DNA of 34,036 nucleotides from Actinomycetota bacterium. Its GTDB lineage: Bacteria > Bacillota > Desulfotomaculia > Desulfotomaculales > Desulfocucumaceae. Position numbers and translations under genes: made by a program. Below the pieces are notes generated by a model that saw nothing but the letters and a program-made list of their open reading frames with translations, searched no databases and was not told the origin of the DNA. Location: contig JAMCVT010000028.1 of assembly GCA_023475565.1 (NCBI GenBank), positions 1 through 34,036 of the forward strand. Direction: 5' to 3'. Within the stretch, counting starts at the first letter, position 1; every line of letters starts with the position of its first letter. Positions 14,486 through 23,450 of this stretch are shown piece after piece.

Positions 14486-16066
14486 ATGAGTTTTAGCAAA
14501 GGTATCAATGCCACTGCAGCTACCCTTACCCGCACCCGCACGGGAGAAAGCAGGTGTCCCTTCAGCGGAATGTGCGTAACCTGCCTTGACGGTTGCCCGG
14601 GTCTGTGTGAGGTGGGAAAATCTGCTGTGCGGGCAAAAGAAGTACTTTATCCCCAGCCTTTCGGAAAAATTACCGCCGCCTCGGAAAAGGACTATCCGGT
14701 TGACTACTCGCACTTTAATATAATGGGAACCGCCGTAGGCGCCATTGGTATCGAGCCCAATCCCGACAAGGCAATTTTCCCGGCCGTGGACCTCACCTCG
14801 GCCGTGGGATCAAAGGGAGAGGTCAAGCTGGATCTCCCCATAGTTGTGGCCGCCATGGGGTCCACCAACGTGGCCGCGGACAACTGGGACCACCTGGCTG
14901 CCGGCGCGGCCATTTCCGGCTGCGGTATAGCCATAGGCGAGAATGTCTGCGCCATGGACCCCAACGTTGAAATCAAGAACGGCAGGGTTGTTCACTCTCC
15001 CAACCTTGAGCGCCGGGTGAAGGACTTCCAGAACTGGTACAACGGCAAGGGCTTTATAGCCGTCCAGGCCAACGTTGAAGACACTACCCTGGGGGTGCAG
15101 GAATACGCCCTTGAAAAACTGGGCGTTGAGGCTGTTGAGCTCAAGTGGGGCCAGGGAGCCAAGGACATCGGCGGAGAGGTTAAGCTGAACACCCTGGAGA
15201 GAGCCCTCCAGCTTAAATCAAGGGGCTATATCGTACTGCCCAATCCCGAGGACCCGAAGGTTCAGGAAGCATACAGGGCCGGCGCCTTCAGTGAATTTGA
15301 GCGCCACTCCCGCATCGGCATGGTTGAGTACGAGTCCTTCATGAAGAGGGTGGAGGAACTGCGTAAGCGCGGGGCCAGGCAGGTATTCCTCAAAACCGGC
15401 GCGTACCGCCCGGCCGACCTGGCCAGGGCCGTCAAGTACGCCTCGGACGCCAGACTGGACCTGCTCACCGTTGACGGCGCGGGCGGCGGCACCGGAATGA
15501 GCCCCTGGAGAATGATGAATGAATGGGGCATTCCCACCGTCTACATCCAGGCCCTGCTGGTCAGGTACCTTGACAAACTGGCCGCCAAAGGCGCCTACAT
15601 TCCGCCTGTGGCCATCGCCGGAGGCTTTGCCCTGGAGGATCAAATGTTCAAAGGTTTGGCCATGGGCGCCCCCTACATCAAGCTTATCGGAATGGCCCGC
15701 TCCGCTCTGTCTGCCGCCATGGTCGGCAAGACCGTGGGCGAGGCTGTCAGGACCGGCAAGGTTCCCAACGAGTACAAAAAATACGGGGAAACCCTTGATC
15801 AGGTATTTGTCTCGGCCAGCGAGCTGAGGGAAAAACTTGGCCCGGACGCCTTCAGCAGGCTGCCCGTGGGCGCCATCGGAGTATATTCCTATTTCGAGCG
15901 CCTGGCCCAGGGGCTGCGCCAGTTCATGTGCGGCGCCCGCAAATTCGGCCTGCAGTACATCACCAGGGACGATCTGGTTTCTCTGACCAGGGAGGCTGCC
16001 GAGATAACCGGCATAAAATATATAATGGAGGCAGATGCCGACGAAGTTGAACAAATTTTAGGCTGA
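14486..16066 (+). CDS. Stand-alone FMN glutamate-synthase-domain protein
   Basis: A 526-residue protein equal to the FMN-binding synthase domain of glutamate synthase, without the N-terminal glutamine amidotransferase domain. Barrel motifs include VELKWGQGAKD, LLTVDGAGGGTGMSP and PPVAIAGGFA. The N-terminus has a cysteine cluster, C24, C30, C33, C37 and C41 (CPFSGMCVTCLDGCPGLC), that could hold an Fe-S centre. The C-X5-C-X4-C 3Fe-4S motif of true GltB was not seen. AGGAGG at 14470-14475 supports ATG 14486. It lies between pseudo-GS and gltB on the same strand. The physiological reaction of this 'glutamate synthase-related' group is not established; ammonia-dependent or redox functions are possible. 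Confidence 0.85.
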   Translation: MSFSKGINATAATLTRTRTGESRCPFSGMCVTCLDGCPGLCEVGKSAVRAKEVLYPQPFGKITAASEKDYPVDYSHFNIMGTAVGAIGIEPNPDKAIFPAVDLTSAVGSKGEVKLDLPIVVAAMGSTNVAADNWDHLAAGAAISGCGIAIGENVCAMDPNVEIKNGRVVHSPNLERRVKDFQNWYNGKGFIAVQANVEDTTLGVQEYALEKLGVEAVELKWGQGAKDIGGEVKLNTLERALQLKSRGYIVLPNPEDPKVQEAYRAGAFSEFERHSRIGMVEYESFMKRVEELRKRGARQVFLKTGAYRPADLARAVKYASDARLDLLTVDGAGGGTGMSPWRMMNEWGIPTVYIQALLVRYLDKLAAKGAYIPPVAIAGGFALEDQMFKGLAMGAPYIKLIGMARSALSAAMVGKTVGEAVRTGKVPNEYKKYGETLDQVFVSASELREKLGPDAFSRLPVGAIGVYSYFERLAQGLRQFMCGARKFGLQYITRDDLVSLTREAAEITGIKYIMEADADEVEQILG

Positions 16067-16080
16067 TAATTAAAAAAATA

Positions 16081-16110
16081 TTGTCATGGCGTAAGTACAG
16101 GGTTTATAAT
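16081..16110 (+). promoter_or_regulatory. Sigma-A promoter of gltB
   Basis: TTGTCA (16081-16086), 18-bp spacer, TATAAT (16105-16110). Transcription would start about 15 bases before the first ANTAR hairpin. Confidence 0.75.
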
Positions 16111-16131
16111 ATATAAACGAAAAATTATATA

Positions 16132-16217
16132 TTAGATACAATGAAGTATCTAAAACATTAAGGCAAAGATGCCCTTTCTCATGGTTTTTATGACCTTGGG
16201 AGGGCATTTTCTTTTTT
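16132..16217 (+). promoter_or_regulatory. ANTAR antitermination leader of gltB
   Basis: P1 is TTAGATAC-AATGAA-GTATCTAA (16132-16153), an 8-bp stem with a hexaloop having A1 and G4. After a six-base linker, P2 is AAGGC-AAAGAT-GCC (16160-16173), again with A1/G4. The P2 3' strand begins the terminator stem ATGCCCT (16169-16175) / AGGGCAT (16201-16207), followed by a T run to 16217. P2 and the terminator cannot form together, which is the known architecture of ANTAR-regulated attenuators. ANTAR binding should allow read-through into gltB. Confidence 0.85.
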
Positions 16218-16312
16218 GGGTTATCAGTTGGAGGATCTTGTCACTTTCTATGGTCTGATGGGTACTGCTGCCCATTTATAAAATTATAGGTACAAAGAGG
16301 GGACAGCTTGAT

Positions 16313-19300
16313 ATGATTAAACAGGGACTCTATGATCCAGCATTTGAGCATGATGCCTGCGGGGTTGGTTTTGTTTGTAACATCAAGGGGAAAAAGTCCA
16401 ATCAGATTGTCCGCCAGGGCCTGGAGGTACTGGTGCGGCTGTCTCACCGGGGCGCCACCGGCGCCGACCCTAAAACCGGTGATGGCGCGGGCATACTGAT
16501 CCAGTTTCCCCATCAATTTTTTGTTAAGGCAGCCAAAGAAGCAGGCATTTCTGTCCCTCTGGAAGGGGAATACGGCAGCGGCCTGGTTTTCCTGCCCAAG
16601 GCTGTAAAGGACAGGGAATTCTGCAAAAAGGTATTTGAGGATATAATTAAAGACCAGGGCCAAAATGTATTGGGGTGGAGAAAAGTACCGGTAGATAATA
16701 CCGATATTGGGAAAACGGCCCGGGAGACAGAGCCGGAAATAGAGCAGATCTTTATCGGGCGCTCAGCAGATATAAAAGACCAGCTGCAGTTTGAAAGAAA
16801 GCTGTATGTAATCCGCAAGCTTGCAGAGAATAAGATACGCTCTTCTGATATTGGGCAGAAGTCTTATTTTTATATACCAAACATATCTTCCAGGACATTT
16901 TGTTATAAAGGGCTTCTTACTCCGGAACAGGTGGAAAAATTCTTTGTTGATTTAAGTGACAGCTCAATAGAAAGTTCTATTAACCTTGTTCATTCCCGCT
17001 ACAGCACCAATACCTTTCCCACCTGGGATCTGGCGCAGCCTTTCCGCTTTCTGGCCCATAATGGTGAAATCAATACCCTGCGCGGCAATATGAATTGGAT
17101 GAGGGCAAAGGAAGGTCTTTTGGAAAGCAGTCTTTTCGGCGATGATTTAAGGCGCACGCTGCCGACAATTATTTCCGGAGGCAGTGACTCGGCCATCATC
17201 GATAATGTTCTTGAACTGCTGGTTCTTGCCGGCAGGCCTCTGGACCTGGTCATGACCATGCTGATACCTCCCGCCTGGGAGCATAATCATCTGATGAGCT
17301 TAAAGCACCGTGATTTCTATAAATACCATGCCTGCCTGATGGAGCCCTGGGACGGTCCGGCGGCCATGGCCTTTACCAATGGCAGTCAGATTGGCGCCGT
17401 GCTGGACAGGAACGGACTGCGGCCGGCCCGCTATATAATCACCAAGGATGACCTGGTGGTTATGGCCTCGGAAATGGGTGTGCTGGATATTGAGCCTAAG
17501 AATATATTAAAAAGCGGACGGCTGGAGCCCGGCAAGATGTTTTTTATCGATACCGAGGCCGGGAAAGTAATTGATGACTCCGAGCTGAAAGAGGCCATGG
17601 CCTCCAGAAAGCCTTACGGAAATTGGCTGAAAGCCAATATGCTGGAGCTAGACCAGCTTCCGGAAAATGTGGTCGACTGGTCTGTGGTTGAGGAGCCCCC
17701 CAAATCTTCCGATCTGCTGACCGACATGAAGGCCTTTGGCTATACCAGGGAAGACATAAAGGTTGTTATGAAACCCATGTGCGAAACAGGCAAGGAGCCT
17801 GTGGGGGCTATGGGGAACGATACCCCGCACGCAATTTTGTCTAACAGGCCGCAGCTTTTATTTAACTATTTCAAACAGCTTTTCGCCCAGGTAACCAACC
17901 CGGCCATTGATCCCATCCGTGAAGAGCTGGTAATGAGCATGGACAGTTATATGGGGTGCAGGAAAAATGTGCTGGATGAGACTCCCGATCTCTGCAAAAA
18001 GCTCCATGTTAAATCCCCTGTCTTGAAGAATAAAGAGCTGGCCAGAATTATGGCTTTAAAAGAGCCTGGCTTTAAGGCGAAGAAAATATCCACATTATTC
18101 AAGGTAAATAATGATAAAGATTTTATGGATACCCTGGACCGCATCTGTATGGAAGCCAATCAGGCCATTGACGGGGGACATACTCTCATAGCATTAAGTG
18201 ACCGGGGTGTGAGCCGGGAATATGCGGCAGTGCCGGCCTTACTGGCAGTTGGCGCAGTGCACCAGCACCTGGTAAAGAACGGCAGGCGCTCGCAGACAGC
18301 CCTTATACTGGAAAGCGCCGAGCCAAGAGAAGTCAACCACTTTGCTCTGCTGTTCGCCTTCGGGGTGGGGGTGATTAATCCCTATCTTGCTTTTGAAGTC
18401 GTTGAGCAGATGGTTAAGGAAAAAGACTTGAACATGGACCCGGAGAAGGCCATTTACAATTATATAAAATCAATAGATAAAGGCATTAAAAAAGTTCTCT
18501 CCAAAATGGGTATTTCAACCCTGCAGAGCTACCGGGGCGCCCAGATATACGAGGCCCTGGGACTGGGTGATGAGGTTATCGGGCGCTGTTTTACCGGAAC
18601 TGTGTCCAGGATAGGCGGCATAGACTTTGAGGTTATCCGTAAAGAGGCCCTGCTAAGGCACCGGGACGCATACCCGCGGAGGAAGGAAGCCTATACCAGG
18701 TATTTGAATACCGGCGGGCTTTTCCAGTGGAAGCGCGATGGTGAATTCCACCTCTGGAACCCGGACAGCATATCGTCTTTACAGGATGCGGCAAGAACCA
18801 ACGACTATGGCAAATATAAGCAGTTTGCCGGTTTAATCAATGACCAGTCGAACAATCCCACCACCTTGAGAAGCCTTCTTAAATTCAGTCCGGCGCAGGC
18901 AGTTCCTTTAGAAGAGGTTGAGCCGGTGGAAGAAATATTAAAGCGGTTTGTTACCGGGGCCATGAGCTTTGGCTCCATAAGCAAGGGGGCCCATGAGGCC
19001 ATGGCCATAGCCATGAACAAGCTGGGCGGAAAGTCAAACACCGGTGAGGGCGGGGAAGACCCGGCCAGGTTTCACCCCCTGCCCAATGGCGATTTGGCCA
19101 GAAGCGCCATTAAACAAATTGCCTCGGGCCGGTTTGGTGTTACCAACAACTATCTGACCAATGCGGATGAAATACAGATTAAAATATGCCAGGGCGCAAA
19201 GCCGGGAGAAGGCGGCCAGCTGCCCGGCCACAAGGTCAGCTCCATTATCGCCAAGACCAGGTATACCACACCCGGAGTAACTCTTATATCACCTCCGCCG

Positions 19301-20827
19301 CACCACGACATTTATTCTATAGAGGATCTGGCCCAGCTTATATTCGATCTTAAAAACGTCAATCCCAGGGCCCGGGTCAGCGTCAAGCTGGTGTCGGAAA
19401 TGGGTGTGGGCACAGTGGCTGCCGGTGTGGCCAAAGGGCATGCGGACATGATCCTTATCTCAGGGGGTGATGGCGGAACAGGGGCCTCACCGGTCAGCTC
19501 CATTCGCCATGCGGGGCTGCCCTGGGAGCTTGGCCTTTCGGAAACCCATCAAACACTGGTGCTGAATGACCTGAGGAGCCGTGTGCGCCTGCAATCCGAC
19601 GGGCAGATGAGAACCGGCCGGGATATAGCCATCGCTTCCATTCTGGGTGCTGAAGAATACGGCTTCGCCACCGCTGCCCTTATTGTGCTGGGCTGCGTAA
19701 TGCTAAGGCACTGCAATCTGAACAACTGCTCGGTGGGTATTGCCACCCAGAATGACATTCTGGAAAAGCGCTTCCGGGGTAATCCGGATCACCTGGTCAA
19801 CTATTTCCGCTTTGTGGCCCGGGACCTGCGTGAGATTATGGCCTCCATCGGGGTAAGGAAAGTTGATGATTTAATCGGCAGGACAGAGCTGTTAGAAGTT
19901 AATCCGGCTATGCTGGACTGGAAGAGGAAGGATATCGATTACTCCAAAATACTGTACCGGCCGCAGGTGCCGGCAGCGGTGGGAACCCGCTGCACCATTA
20001 AGCAGGACCACGGCATTGATAAGGTACTGGACAGGGAATTGATCAGGATAGCCGGACCGGCGCTGGCGGATAAACAGGCTGTTAAGGCTGAAATGACCAT
20101 TAAGAATGTCAATAGAACCACCGGCGCCATGCTTTCCGGCGAGGTTTGCCGGATCTGCGGCGAGGAAGGCCTTCCGGAAGGTACCATTACCTTTAAGTTT
20201 AAGGGTGTTGCCGGGCAGAGCTTTGGAGCATGGCTGGCCAAGGGAGTAACCTTCGAGCTGGAAGGAATGGCCAATGACTATGTGGGTAAAGGTATTTCCG
20301 GCGGGAAAATAATCATCTACCCTGACACAAGAACCACCTTTGCGCCGGAAGAAAATATAATTATCGGTAATACCACTTTCTATGGGGCTATCAGTGGGGA
20401 GGCGTATATTCGCGGCATGGCCGGCGAGCGCTTCTGCATCAGGAATTCAGGCTTAAATGCCGTGGTGGAAGGGGTAGGCGACCATGGCTGTGAATACATG
20501 ACCGGCGGAAGGATAGTGGTAATAGGTAAAACGGGACGAAACTTTGCCGCGGGTATGTCCGGCGGTATAGCCTATGTTTATGATGCGGAAGGTAATTTTA
20601 AAGACAGGTGCAACCAGGAAATGGTGGAACTGGATAAAAATCTGACAGAAGAAGATCTTTTTACTATAAGAACCTTGATTCATAATCATTACAACAGTAC
20701 AAGCAGTGATAAGGCAGAATTCATTCTTGACCATTTTACTGATGAGAAAGATAAATTTGTCAAAGTAATGCCTTTGGAATATAAAAAGATACTGGAGACC
20801 ATCCAGGTCAAAAAAAAATCAATTTGA
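16313..20827 (+). CDS. gltB: Glutamate synthase (GOGAT) large subunit
   Basis: A 1504-residue enzyme of full family length. It converts 2-oxoglutarate and glutamine to two glutamates. Residues 1-15 are a propeptide; C16 (DACGVGF) is the N-terminal nucleophile of the class II amidotransferase domain, about 16-430. The central domain and the FMN synthase domain (about 780-1200) follow, with SNTGEGGEDP, SVKLVSEMGVG and ISGGDGGTGASP. The 3Fe-4S ligands are C1128, C1134 and C1139 (C-X5-C-X4-C). The C-terminal GXGXG beta-helix covers about 1230-1450. Its stop lies 12 bases before the gltD ATG, so the two form an operon. Control is by the promoter and ANTAR leader upstream. No defect seen. Confidence 0.97.
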   Translation: MIKQGLYDPAFEHDACGVGFVCNIKGKKSNQIVRQGLEVLVRLSHRGATGADPKTGDGAGILIQFPHQFFVKAAKEAGISVPLEGEYGSGLVFLPKAVKDREFCKKVFEDIIKDQGQNVLGWRKVPVDNTDIGKTARETEPEIEQIFIGRSADIKDQLQFERKLYVIRKLAENKIRSSDIGQKSYFYIPNISSRTFCYKGLLTPEQVEKFFVDLSDSSIESSINLVHSRYSTNTFPTWDLAQPFRFLAHNGEINTLRGNMNWMRAKEGLLESSLFGDDLRRTLPTIISGGSDSAIIDNVLELLVLAGRPLDLVMTMLIPPAWEHNHLMSLKHRDFYKYHACLMEPWDGPAAMAFTNGSQIGAVLDRNGLRPARYIITKDDLVVMASEMGVLDIEPKNILKSGRLEPGKMFFIDTEAGKVIDDSELKEAMASRKPYGNWLKANMLELDQLPENVVDWSVVEEPPKSSDLLTDMKAFGYTREDIKVVMKPMCETGKEPVGAMGNDTPHAILSNRPQLLFNYFKQLFAQVTNPAIDPIREELVMSMDSYMGCRKNVLDETPDLCKKLHVKSPVLKNKELARIMALKEPGFKAKKISTLFKVNNDKDFMDTLDRICMEANQAIDGGHTLIALSDRGVSREYAAVPALLAVGAVHQHLVKNGRRSQTALILESAEPREVNHFALLFAFGVGVINPYLAFEVVEQMVKEKDLNMDPEKAIYNYIKSIDKGIKKVLSKMGISTLQSYRGAQIYEALGLGDEVIGRCFTGTVSRIGGIDFEVIRKEALLRHRDAYPRRKEAYTRYLNTGGLFQWKRDGEFHLWNPDSISSLQDAARTNDYGKYKQFAGLINDQSNNPTTLRSLLKFSPAQAVPLEEVEPVEEILKRFVTGAMSFGSISKGAHEAMAIAMNKLGGKSNTGEGGEDPARFHPLPNGDLARSAIKQIASGRFGVTNNYLTNADEIQIKICQGAKPGEGGQLPGHKVSSIIAKTRYTTPGVTLISPPPHHDIYSIEDLAQLIFDLKNVNPRARVSVKLVSEMGVGTVAAGVAKGHADMILISGGDGGTGASPVSSIRHAGLPWELGLSETHQTLVLNDLRSRVRLQSDGQMRTGRDIAIASILGAEEYGFATAALIVLGCVMLRHCNLNNCSVGIATQNDILEKRFRGNPDHLVNYFRFVARDLREIMASIGVRKVDDLIGRTELLEVNPAMLDWKRKDIDYSKILYRPQVPAAVGTRCTIKQDHGIDKVLDRELIRIAGPALADKQAVKAEMTIKNVNRTTGAMLSGEVCRICGEEGLPEGTITFKFKGVAGQSFGAWLAKGVTFELEGMANDYVGKGISGGKIIIYPDTRTTFAPEENIIIGNTTFYGAISGEAYIRGMAGERFCIRNSGLNAVVEGVGDHGCEYMTGGRIVVIGKTGRNFAAGMSGGIAYVYDAEGNFKDRCNQEMVELDKNLTEEDLFTIRTLIHNHYNSTSSDKAEFILDHFTDEKDKFVKVMPLEYKKILETIQVKKKSI

Positions 20828-20839
20828 CGGAGGATTATG

Positions 20840-22273
20840 ATGGCTGATGCTCATGGATTTCTTAAAGTAAATAGGAGAAAGACAAAATACAGGCCGGTTT
20901 CTGATAGAATAAAAGATTTTAATGATGTGGCGCTGGCCCGGGATGAGGCCGGGTCAAAAGAACAGGCCTCCCGCTGCATGGACTGCGGCACCCCCTTCTG
21001 CCACTCAGGATGCCCGGCGGGCAATTTAATACCGGAGTGGAACGACTTACTATATCAGGGCCGTTGGGAAAAGGCCCTGGATCTGCTGCATGCCTGCAAC
21101 AGCTTTCCTGAGTTTACCGGAAGGCTTTGCCCGGCACTCTGCGAGGCCGCCTGTGTGCTGGGTTTAAATGATGATCCGGTTACCACCAGGGAAAATGAGC
21201 TGGCCATTATTGAGCATGCTTTTCAGACCGGCTATATTAAGCCCAGGCCTCCTGAGAACAGAACAGGTAAAAAAGTGGCGGTAATAGGGTCCGGCCCGGC
21301 CGGCCTTGCCTGTGCCGATCTGCTCAACAAAGCGGGCCACGAGGTTACTGTATTCGAAAAGGACGATAAAATAGGCGGTATACTTCGCTACGGCATACCC
21401 AATTTCAAGCTGGAGAAATGGGTAATAGACAGAAGGGTTGACCTGATGCAGAAAGAGGGAATTGTATTCAGGTCCGGCGTCTATGCCGGCGTGGATTATC
21501 CTGCGGACAGATTAATGGAAGACTTTGACGCCATCTGCCTGGCCGGCGGCTCCAGGGAGCCCAGGGACATGAAGGTGGAAGGCAGGGATTTAAAGGGCAT
21601 CTATTTTGCCATGGATTACCTGACCCAGGCCGGCAAAAGGCTGGAGGGCGCCCAATATCCCGGGGACAGCCTTATCGATGTCAAAGGCAGGCGGGTAGTG
21701 GTTATAGGCGGAGGTGACACCGGGTCTGACTGCGTGGGCACGGCGCACAGACAGGGGGCGTCGGGCATTGTGCAGATTGAGCTGCTGCCAAAACCGCCGG
21801 CCGGGAGGACAGAAGCATTCCCATGGCCTAAATACCCCATTATTTTAAAGACCACCTCCAGCCACGAAGAGGGAGGGGAAAGGCTGTGGTCAGTCCTTAC
21901 CAGGCGTTTTACAGGGGAAAAGGGCACGGTAAAGAGGCTGGAGTGCGTAACTGTGGATTTCTCTCAGAAAGACGCCAAAGGAAACGCCGTTATGAAAGAG
22001 GTGCCGGGCACAGAATTTGTGATTGAAGCCGATATAGTGGTGCTGGCCCTCGGGTTCCTGCATCCGGTTCATGACAGGCTGCTGGCCGACCTGAATGTTG
22101 AATTTGACGAAAGAGGCAATGTCAAAGCAGGTCCGGACGGGAAGACCGCGGTGGACAAAGTATTTACAGCCGGTGATATGAGGCGCGGGCAGTCCCTTAT
22201 TGTCTGGGCTGTTTCAGAAGGAAGGCGCTCCGCTTCAGAAATAGATAAATATTTAAATGGGATTAAGCTGTAA
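20840..22273 (+). CDS. gltD: Glutamate synthase small subunit
   Basis: A 477-residue NAD(P)H-dependent subunit that passes electrons through FAD and two [4Fe-4S] clusters to GltB. The N-terminal cysteine motifs are CMDCGTPFCHSGCP and LCPALCEAACV. The FAD-binding fold is GSGPAGLACADLL (about residue 151). The pyridine-nucleotide fold is VVIGGGDTGSDC, and TAGDMRRGQSLIVWA closes the second FAD contact. Two adjacent ATG codons exist (20837 and 20840); I chose 20840 because GGAGG at 20829-20833 is then six bases away. It is translationally close to gltB. No terminator is obvious directly after it; a new promoter begins at 22350. Confidence 0.96.
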   Translation: MADAHGFLKVNRRKTKYRPVSDRIKDFNDVALARDEAGSKEQASRCMDCGTPFCHSGCPAGNLIPEWNDLLYQGRWEKALDLLHACNSFPEFTGRLCPALCEAACVLGLNDDPVTTRENELAIIEHAFQTGYIKPRPPENRTGKKVAVIGSGPAGLACADLLNKAGHEVTVFEKDDKIGGILRYGIPNFKLEKWVIDRRVDLMQKEGIVFRSGVYAGVDYPADRLMEDFDAICLAGGSREPRDMKVEGRDLKGIYFAMDYLTQAGKRLEGAQYPGDSLIDVKGRRVVVIGGGDTGSDCVGTAHRQGASGIVQIELLPKPPAGRTEAFPWPKYPIILKTTSSHEEGGERLWSVLTRRFTGEKGTVKRLECVTVDFSQKDAKGNAVMKEVPGTEFVIEADIVVLALGFLHPVHDRLLADLNVEFDERGNVKAGPDGKTAVDKVFTAGDMRRGQSLIVWAVSEGRRSASEIDKYLNGIKL

Positions 22274-22349
22274 GGGGTTATTAGTGCCGGAAGGCTGTGA
22301 AAGCCGGGTGGTATGGGAAATAAATCATGGCTCCCGGGCAAAAAAACTA

Positions 22350-22378
22350 TTGTCATGAGGGTGTGGCGAGGTTATAAT
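22350..22378 (+). promoter_or_regulatory. Sigma-A promoter of ANTAR regulator 2
   Basis: TTGTCA (22350-22355), 17-bp spacer, TATAAT (22373-22378). The -35 and following bases (TTGTCATG) match the gltB promoter. Confidence 0.78.
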
Positions 22379-22402
22379 TAGTACATACAAAAGGATAATA
22401 TT

Positions 22403-22488
22403 ATAGATACAAGGGTGTATCTATTAACCAAGGCAAAGCTGCCCTCTAAGGATCTGTCGTTTTGACATCTGTAGGAGGGCATTTTTTC
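22403..22488 (+). promoter_or_regulatory. ANTAR antitermination leader of ANTAR regulator 2
   Basis: P1 is ATAGATAC-AAGGGT-GTATCTAT (22403-22424), an 8-bp stem with loop A1/G4. P2 is GGC-AAAGCT-GCC (22432-22443), with loop A1/G4. Terminator TGCCCTC (22440-22446) / GAGGGCA (22475-22481) has a T run to about 22488 and shares the P2 3' strand. The layout is nearly identical to the gltB leader. The regulator gene therefore probably sits in its own antitermination circuit. Confidence 0.85.
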
Positions 22489-22560
22489 TTATTGTTTATT
22501 GTATCTGCAGGTACATCTTAAAAAGGGTAGTTTCACTATAGAATCACGGAGGCAAGCTCC

Positions 22561-23142
22561 ATGGCCGAACAGAGAATTGTACTGGTGGACAGTGACCCCG
22601 TCGCAAGAAAGAATTTAAAATCTATGCTCACCAAATTGGGCTATTGGGTAGTGGGGGAGACTGGAGACGGACTGAACGCTCTGAAAATGGTAAGGACCCG
22701 TCAGCCTGAACTGGTCATTCTTGACTCTGCGATTCCCGGAATGGATGGCTTTGAAGTGGCCAAGATTATACACGAGGACAAACTGGCCCCCGTGGTAATA
22801 TTGACCTCAACCTATTCCCAGGGTATGGTTGAAAGGGCCAAGGAGGCCCGCGTATCCGCCTTTCTGGTCAAACCTGTGGATGAGATAAGCATACTGCCGG
22901 CCATTGAGCTGGCCCTGGCCAGTTACGGGGAAATAGTCAACCTGGAGACCAAGCTCCAAGACCTGAAAGAACTTCTGGAGACAAGGAAGATACTGGAAAA
23001 AGCCAAGGGTATTCTTATGGAAACCATGGGGCTTTCCGAGGCCGAGGCCTTCCGCAGGATGCAAAAGCAGAGCATGAACAAGCGGGTTTCCATGAGGCAG
23101 GTGGCCGAGGCGGTCATTCTGGCCCAGAACCTGAAGGAGTAA
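22561..23142 (+). CDS. ANTAR-domain response regulator 2 (antiterminator)
   Basis: A 193-residue regulator. The receiver domain (residues 5-122) is complete, with D10/D12, phospho-acceptor D55 (LVILDSAIPGMDG), switch T82 (ILTSTYS) and K104 (FLVKP). A coiled-coil region (about 124-142) leads to the ANTAR domain (about 138-192) with TRKILEKAKGILMETMGLSE and AFRRMQKQSM. All canonical phosphorylation residues are intact, unlike regulator 1, to which it is clearly homologous over its full length. CACGGAGG ends at about 22551, before ATG 22561. Its transcript begins with an ANTAR leader, suggesting positive autoregulation. It sits between gltD and glnA, as the NitR-type ANTAR protein does in clostridial glnA-nitR-glt clusters. 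Confidence 0.93.
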   Translation: MAEQRIVLVDSDPVARKNLKSMLTKLGYWVVGETGDGLNALKMVRTRQPELVILDSAIPGMDGFEVAKIIHEDKLAPVVILTSTYSQGMVERAKEARVSAFLVKPVDEISILPAIELALASYGEIVNLETKLQDLKELLETRKILEKAKGILMETMGLSEAEAFRRMQKQSMNKRVSMRQVAEAVILAQNLKE

Positions 23143-23166
23143 TATTAGCTTTGGAGTATTACAGTG

Positions 23167-23282
23167 GGTCGGAATACAGAAGCCAGAAGTCAGAATACAG
23201 AATAAAAGTGAATTAACGTCTAATTACTAAAAGACACCTACATCAAAACTACTGAATTCTGGATTCTGAATTCTTAATTCCA
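23167..23282 (+). repeat. Dispersed repeat, copy 3, with inverted halves
   Basis: The left arm starts GGTCGGAATACAGAAGCCAG and continues with AGTCAGAATACAGAAT to 23203. The right arm (23251-23282), CTGAATTCTGGATTCTG then AATTCTTAATTCC, is its imperfect inverse. The two arms flank about 45 A/T-rich bases, like a small MITE or degenerate palindromic element. No protein-coding capacity. Confidence 0.7.
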
Positions 23283-23313
23283 AGCCAAAATGAAGGTCTC
23301 AAAATAAAAAATC

Positions 23314-23406
23314 ACCGGCATGATGGAGTGCCGGTAAAATGGGCAAAGATGCCTTCTTATAGTGTGTGACTTTTTATAGTTGCGCCCTTTTGAAGGCATT
23401 TTGTTT
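23314..23406 (+). promoter_or_regulatory. ANTAR antitermination leader of glnA copy 2
   Basis: P1 stem is ACCGGCA (23314-23320) / TGCCGGT (23329-23335), with an eight-base loop, or hexaloop GATGGA closed by a T-G pair (G at position 4, but G instead of A at position 1). P2 is GGC-AAAGAT-GCC (23342-23353), with perfect A1/G4. Terminator ATGCCTTC (23349-23356) / GAAGGCAT (23392-23399) with T run to 23406 shares P2's 3' strand. Confidence 0.8.
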
Positions 23407-23450
23407 TATATGAAAATTGCATACAAAAATCACGGAAGGTGGTATTTAAA

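Larger units (their letters stand above)
23143..23450. other. 308-bp intergenic region: repeat copy 3 plus glnA leader
   Basis: No gene is present. The left part is the longest copy of the dispersed repeat (23167-23282), the right part the ANTAR leader (23314-23406). No clear promoter was found; it may lie at or inside the repeat, or glnA may be read from the upstream regulator transcript. Confidence 0.6.
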
